This document shows positions 59,577-64,000 of a stretch of 64,000 nt of DNA, in pieces (within the stretch, counting starts at the first letter, position 1; the number at the start of each line of letters is the position of its first letter). The position numbers and the translations under genes are program-made. The notes below the pieces were generated by a model. It saw nothing but the letters and a program-made list of their open reading frames with translations. It did not search any database and was not told the DNA's origin. Source of the DNA: Chloroflexaceae bacterium (GTDB taxonomy: Bacteria > Chloroflexota > Chloroflexia > Chloroflexales > Chloroflexaceae); assembly GCA_028282325.1 (NCBI GenBank), contig JANQID010000010.1, positions 1 to 64,000 of the forward strand. The letters are read 5' to 3'.

Positions 59577-61958
59577 TCAGCATTCGAAAGTTGATGTTGA
59601 GTTGATCGTGCTCCCCAGAAGTTGTTGAACAATTTCGAGCAGGTTGTCTTGATTAAACTGACTCTTGATAATGTAGGCCTGTGCGCCGACTTCTAATCCG
59701 CGCCGTCGATAATCGTCGGAAGCCAGACTGGTCATAATGATGATTGGAAGGTGATCGAGTTGCAAGTCATAGCGAATGCTTTCGGTAAGCTCGAAACCAT
59801 CCATATGCGGCATTTCAATGTCACTCATTACCAGATCGTAGGCCTGTGTACGAAGTTTGTCAAGCGCGTCCCGACCATCAACCGCAGTAGTAACCGTGTA
59901 TCCTGCCGATTGCATGATGCTACGCAGCAATTCGCGGGTCGTAAACGAGTCTTCCACTACCAACAGATGATAGCGTCGTTGCTGTTGGGCGAAGTCTATT
60001 CTCGGGCTTGCCGAGACGCTGTGTGCAGCCTGGATCAACGCTGCCGGGTTTAGCAACAAGATGAGCGCGCCATCACCGAACTGGATCGCGCCGCCGTATG
60101 GTCGTATGGCTGGTTGGTCATAGCAGAGGTCTTCAAGCAGCGGCCCAAGCGATTTCACAACTGCCTCGCGTTCGTCCAACATATGATCAACCAGCAAAGC
60201 CACGAAAGCGTGCTGTCGAACCCTGGCCGTACTCAGGATAATCGCCGGCATACGCTCATCGTGCTGAAAGAAGGGTTCTGTGACAATGCCGAGGATCCTG
60301 GAGAGTTGAAGAAGCGGGACGATCCGGCCTTCGTATTCGATTGTTGTGTGGCCTTCAATCATACATACGCTGTCGCGATGAACCCATATCATTCCCTGAC
60401 AATCAGTGGTGGGTATGGCGAATGTCGCATTGCTGACCCGAACCAATATAACTTGGGTGGTGATCAACGTGAGCGGTAACTGAAGGCTGATCGTGGTTCC
60501 TTGACCTGACTGCGATACGATGACGACTTTGCCGCCGAGTTCGCTAATATTGGTATGGACGACATCCATTCCGACGCCGCGCCCGGAGATGTCTGTAATG
60601 ATTGAAGCGCTGCTGAAACCCGGAAGAAGGATAAGTTCCAGCGCCTCTTGATACGAGAGACGTTCAGCTTGTTCGGCGCTAATTAGCCCCTTGCGCAAAG
60701 CAATAGCGCATATCTTGCGTGGGTCCATTCCTTGTCCGTCGTCTTGAATGCTGATGCATACTTCATTACCCAACGCTTCGGCGCTGACGCGCACGCGACC
60801 ACTGCGGGGCTTCCCCATCGCCTCGCGCTGATCCGGCGACTCGATGCCATGATCCACCGCATTGCGGATAAGATGCAATAGCGGGTCGTTGAGCGCCTCG
60901 ATCATCTTGCGGTCTAGTTCGGTAGTTTCGCCTTGCAGCTCCAATTCAACAACTTTCTCGGTAGCGTGGGCCAGGTCGCGTACGGCGCGCGGGAGATTGG
61001 AGAAGATGGTGGATATTGGCAGCAAGCGTGTTGCCATGACCTCTTGTTCAAGGTCATTGACAAGGAAATGGTATTGATTGACCTGCTGCTCAAAATGTTC
61101 GCATTGATTGGACAGCATATGGCGCATCTCCTGACTGCCACTGAGGAGGTCGTTGATGTGACGATTGAGAATCTGGCGTTGCGATGGCGAGAAGCGCAGG
61201 CGCTGCAAATCTGCGTCTAGTGCCAGCAAGGATTGTTCACAATGCTGAGCGAGGATGTTGAGATCGCTCAGCGCCTGGGTGTTGATTGCCAGCATTTGCT
61301 GCGTAACGGCCAGCTCCCCGACCAGGTTCAGGAGGCGATCCAGCCGATCCACGCGAACCCGGATGGTTTGACGACCTGACGAGGAGCGGAGAAGCGGCGT
61401 GGATGGCTGTTCGACTGGTGTTGCAGGCGCCGGGGTGTATTCTTGAAGTTCTGATGGCGTTTCGCTGGCTGTGGATAGGGGCGCGTCATCCTGTGGTTGA
61501 GAGGCCAGTTGTTCAGTGGGCGACGGAAGGCTCTCCACCATAGATGTGTCCGGCGATGCCTGAGATTGGGCGTCATATTGTTGCAGCGTTGCGATCAATT
61601 CCGCGATATTTTCATCGATCGCTTGACCATTGATCAAACGATCGGTCCATTGAAGTAAAATGTCCCCATTGCGCAGCAACAAGTTGGCGAGTTCGCGATC
61701 AAGAGTTTGCTTCCCTGCACGTATCATATCGAGCATATGCTCCATCGCATGAGCGAGCTGTGCGATGGGTTCGAAGCCGAGAAGCCGTGCCGATCCTTTG
61801 ATTGTATGCATAGCTCGGAAGATGGCGTCGAGATGCGCGCGTACGTTCGTATGATCGCGACTGGCCTGATCTTCCAACGCGAGCAACCCATCATTAAGAA
61901 CACGGATGTTCTCGCTGACTTCTTCGCGAAACTGGGCATAGAAAGCGGAGAGATCCAT
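59577..61958 (-). CDS. cheA: CheA-type hybrid histidine kinase with C-terminal receiver
   Basis: 793 aa. Hpt domain 1-110 with His51 in AMHTIKGSARLLGF; a Pro/Ser/Glu linker (about 135-200); dimerisation P3 about 200-300; HATPase about 310-460 (HLIRNAVDHGIESPDQREAM, ISIQDDGQGMD, GRGVGMDVVHTNI); CheW-like P5 about 470-630; receiver about 665-785 (LLVVEDSFTTRELL, Asp in LVMSDIEMPHMDGFE). The CheA-REC fusion is typical of pili or alternative-function chemosensory systems rather than flagellar ones. Its start is 38 bases from the MCP stop. Confidence 0.95.
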   Translation of the reverse strand: MDLSAFYAQFREEVSENIRVLNDGLLALEDQASRDHTNVRAHLDAIFRAMHTIKGSARLLGFEPIAQLAHAMEHMLDMIRAGKQTLDRELANLLLRNGDILLQWTDRLINGQAIDENIAELIATLQQYDAQSQASPDTSMVESLPSPTEQLASQPQDDAPLSTASETPSELQEYTPAPATPVEQPSTPLLRSSSGRQTIRVRVDRLDRLLNLVGELAVTQQMLAINTQALSDLNILAQHCEQSLLALDADLQRLRFSPSQRQILNRHINDLLSGSQEMRHMLSNQCEHFEQQVNQYHFLVNDLEQEVMATRLLPISTIFSNLPRAVRDLAHATEKVVELELQGETTELDRKMIEALNDPLLHLIRNAVDHGIESPDQREAMGKPRSGRVRVSAEALGNEVCISIQDDGQGMDPRKICAIALRKGLISAEQAERLSYQEALELILLPGFSSASIITDISGRGVGMDVVHTNISELGGKVVIVSQSGQGTTISLQLPLTLITTQVILVRVSNATFAIPTTDCQGMIWVHRDSVCMIEGHTTIEYEGRIVPLLQLSRILGIVTEPFFQHDERMPAIILSTARVRQHAFVALLVDHMLDEREAVVKSLGPLLEDLCYDQPAIRPYGGAIQFGDGALILLLNPAALIQAAHSVSASPRIDFAQQQRRYHLLVVEDSFTTRELLRSIMQSAGYTVTTAVDGRDALDKLRTQAYDLVMSDIEMPHMDGFELTESIRYDLQLDHLPIIIMTSLASDDYRRRGLEVGAQAYIIKSQFNQDNLLEIVQQLLGSTINSTSTFEC

Positions 61959-61996
61959 AATACGTCAATCATACACATTGCGTGTATATAGGTTTG

Positions 61997-63484
61997 CTAT
62001 TCCTCAGCGCTGCTATGTAATCGATCGGCAATTGTGCGTAAATGCGTTGATGATGTGGCCATTTGGCGAGCGCCGGTCGCTGATTGGCGCACAACTTCGG
62101 CGATCTCACGCATCGTTTCGACCACTTGCTCGCTGGCGCTTTTCTGCTGTGCTGTTGCCAGTTCAATTTCAGAAGCGCTCTGTGCGGTTCGTTCAGCCAC
62201 CATCACGGCATTGTCCATCGACTGTCCGGCGCGATTAGAAAGTTCAACGCCACGTTCAACTTCTTTCGTGCCCTCTTCGGCAGCGAGAACGGCGGTGCTA
62301 GTTGCCTGGCGGATTTCGGCGATGACGCCTTGAACTTCTTTTGCGGCGCCCAATGTTCGATTTGCCAGGCTCTTGACTTCGGCGGCGACGACGGCGAACC
62401 GGCGCCCGTGTTCGCCGGCTCCGGCGGCTTCGATGGCTGCGTTCAGCGCTAGAAGATGCGTTGCGTCTGAGATGTCGTCGATAAGATCAATAATTTCGCC
62501 GATCTTTTGCGAACGTTCGCCGAGCTCCAACACCCGCGATGAAATGTCTTGCATCCGAGTTCTAATCCGTTCCATTGCCTGGATGCTCTCATCGACGGCC
62601 ATTTGCCCTTCGCTCAGTTGTTCCAGCGTTTGCTGCGCGGCCTGCGAAACATGGTCGGCGGCCTGGGCGATTTGACGTGCCGTGTTGCCCAACTCCTCGA
62701 TCGTTGAACTGACCTGAGCCACTGCGCTGGCTTGCTCGGTAGCGCCGCTCGCCTGCTGCTGTGATGTTTGCTGCAATTGCGCGGCTGCATCCGTGAGTTC
62801 GCTTCCCAACTCGATCTGTTGGAGTCCGCGCTCCATAAGCTCATTGGTTTTTTGGAGCAGTTCATCGGCGCGTTCTTGCGACTCCTTGAGTACATTGGTT
62901 ATATCGCGTCTCGCAATTCGAGCGAGTACTGACAGCAAGGCGACGGATGAAATAAGAACGAACACAAACGTATAAACGGTCAGCGTTCCCAGCGGAATGA
63001 TCGGTTGTAGGCCAAACATTTCCTGGAGCAGCACATTGATAATATAGCCTGCTATCGCAACGGTGCCGACGCGGGCGCCGTCGAGTTCGTTGCCGATCTG
63101 GCTGGCTGCAACAACGGGAATGAGATAGGCCATGATAAACGGGCCACTGAAGCCACCGATAAGGTTAATGGTGATTGTGCATAAGACAACAAAGCTGTAG
63201 AAGAACACATGTCCGGCGAGGGCGGCCCGATCATGTTGGAGGAGCCAGTATGCTGAGCCAAAGGCAATCAGAATGACGAGCATGTTAATACTGATGATAC
63301 CGATCGATCCGGCCGGTATAAGATTGAACCATTGAAGGACGATGGCAATCGCTTCGACTGTGATGACCAGTAAGATCATGCTCAAGATCATCAGGCGCAA
63401 CAAGCGAGAACTGCCGTAGACGACGCTCAGTCGATCTGTCGCCGAAACATTGGCGTTGATGAGGCGATCCGCTGTTTGCTCCAT
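61997..63484 (-). CDS. Methyl-accepting chemotaxis protein with multi-pass membrane sensor
   Basis: 495 aa. About six membrane helices in residues 28-190 ([20 protein letters not shown] first) replace the usual periplasmic ligand domain. The cytosolic signalling coiled coil covers about 200-490, with the kinase-contact tip [20 protein letters not shown]. Gln/Glu pairs for methylation flank it. The membrane block may sense a lipid-soluble, redox or electrical signal. CGGAG lies before the ATG. It is the only receptor in view. Confidence 0.92.
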   Translation of the reverse strand: MEQTADRLINANVSATDRLSVVYGSSRLLRLMILSMILLVITVEAIAIVLQWFNLIPAGSIGIISINMLVILIAFGSAYWLLQHDRAALAGHVFFYSFVVLCTITINLIGGFSGPFIMAYLIPVVAASQIGNELDGARVGTVAIAGYIINVLLQEMFGLQPIIPLGTLTVYTFVFVLISSVALLSVLARIARRDITNVLKESQERADELLQKTNELMERGLQQIELGSELTDAAAQLQQTSQQQASGATEQASAVAQVSSTIEELGNTARQIAQAADHVSQAAQQTLEQLSEGQMAVDESIQAMERIRTRMQDISSRVLELGERSQKIGEIIDLIDDISDATHLLALNAAIEAAGAGEHGRRFAVVAAEVKSLANRTLGAAKEVQGVIAEIRQATSTAVLAAEEGTKEVERGVELSNRAGQSMDNAVMVAERTAQSASEIELATAQQKSASEQVVETMREIAEVVRQSATGARQMATSSTHLRTIADRLHSSAEE

Positions 63485-63514
63485 AATACACTCCGTGTCA
63501 CAGAAAGTTGATAT

Positions 63515-63947
63515 TTACAATTTTAGCCCGACTATATGTTGGCGCAAGACATCCTGCGCGATGCGATGGAGATCGAGTACGAGCAGAGGGTGATTATCAC
63601 ATATCATAGCACCGAGAAACCAAGGGTGTGCCAGACAGGATGCGAGCAATGCGCCCAACGGGCGTATTTCTGCGGCGCAGTTTGTAATCTCATCGATCCG
63701 TTCGGTCAGAAATGCGATATTGCGACGACGAGTCGGGACAATCAACGCATAACGTCGGTCTGACTCTGATACATCGCGCTGATCAAACAAGCTGCCAAGC
63801 TCACAACTAAAAAAGACTTCCGCGAACAGTTGGGCGTCGAAGATCTGCGTGATTGGCAATGAGCCGGAGTTCAAGAATATGGTCGCGTTGCACGATATAG
63901 TCAGAGCGTGCGGTATGAACAGCCAGAAAACGATTCTCGCAGCCCAT
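63515..63947 (-). pseudogene. cheW: CheW-like coupling protein with a frameshift
   Basis: From an ATG at 63947 (AGGAG upstream) the first frame reads MGCENRFLAVHTARSDYIVQ then RDHILELRLIA, a CheW beginning. That frame hits a stop soon after. The +1 frame continues as ITQIFDAQLFAEVFFSCELG, RRYALIVPTRRRNIAFLTER and LLVLDLHRIAQDVLRQ, the rest of a CheW fold, to the stop at 63515. The shift lies near 63850. The 119-codon ORF alone (TTG start at 63874) lacks the first strands of the fold. Real lesion and sequence error are both possible. Confidence 0.65.
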
Positions 63948-63950
63948 TGC

Positions 63951-64000
63951 CTATGCTCCTGAGCGTATAGCTTCTATAATGCTCGCAAGATCGAGCAATG
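63951..64000 (-). CDS. C-terminal end of an upstream gene (window edge)
   Basis: The last codons read LLDLASIIEAIRSGA, then TAG at 63953-63951, only 3 bases before the cheW-like ATG. The tight spacing indicates the same operon. The LLDL ending is of the kind seen at CheW domain ends, but 15 residues are too few to assign. Confidence 0.45.
   Translation of the reverse strand, partial: LLDLASIIEAIRSGA

Noticed and set aside
1-64000. tRNA, rRNA or riboswitch genes
   Set aside because: No cloverleaf with conserved TTCGANT/CCA features, rRNA segment or recognisable riboswitch core was seen on either strand; a covariance search could still find a divergent one.

Overview
The window looks like chromosomal DNA of a Chloroflexota bacterium, probably a filamentous Chloroflexia relative (Roseiflexus/Kouleothrix-like). 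This is inferred from gene content: BTAD-type giant regulators, a NACHT protein with a formylglycine-enzyme-like tail, many long GT39-like membrane glycosyltransferases, secreted FGYP-repeat proteins, DUF5317, ANTAR and partner-switch regulators. No 16S or other decisive marker is present, and I found no tRNA, rRNA or CRISPR array. The block from about 29 to 40 kb is visibly richer in G+C than its flanks.

Layout. 0-10.3 kb: the start of a phosphate-binding lipoprotein (pstS) behind a Pho-box-like array, a PAS histidine kinase, a three-gene operon (49-aa peptide, DUF5317 membrane protein, NHLP-like small protein), a BTAD regulator, a PfkB sugar kinase, and an overlapping operon of ECF sigma factor, anti-sigma-like protein and bactofilin-like membrane protein. 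10.4-17.3 kb: an orphan nucleoside-type ABC permease, scpB, a DnaA-box region that may be oriC, dnaA, a CoxG-like protein and prs. 17.3-28.1 kb: housekeeping and envelope genes (two FGYP-repeat proteins, one a subtilase; HIT; flippase-like protein; DUF507; ArsR; DUF218; DUF92; SRPBCC; two response regulators; rhomboid).

28.2-33.2 kb: a partner-switching module (anti-sigma kinase, cNMP-PP2C phosphatase, STAS) divergent from a NACHT-FGE protein. The last ~25 codons of that protein look like the variable repeat of a diversity-generating retroelement (DGR) target. 33.2-44.8 kb: a glycosyltransferase block (four long GT-C membrane proteins and one GT4) with CGATAGCC-type repeats in its gaps. 45-49.3 kb: metallophosphoesterase, gyrA and fabI.

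49.8-64 kb: a signalling block of REC-GAF-HD-GYP, REC, LDH, STAS, a broken anti-sigma kinase, TPR, PP2C, and a chemotaxis-type cluster (TPR remnant, cheB, cheY, cheA-REC, MCP, cheW). This block carries visible decay. An internally deleted IS630-family element sits inside the anti-sigma kinase gene, single-base frameshifts affect that gene and cheW, and only a TPR tail lies where cheR might be expected. The frameshifts could be real lesions or assembly errors.

The best candidates for something new are the NACHT-FGE gene with its all-pyrimidine-ending variable-like tail, the peptide-DUF5317-NHLP operon, and the IS630/anti-sigma kinase lesion, whose ancestral reading frame can be rebuilt exactly across the insertion.
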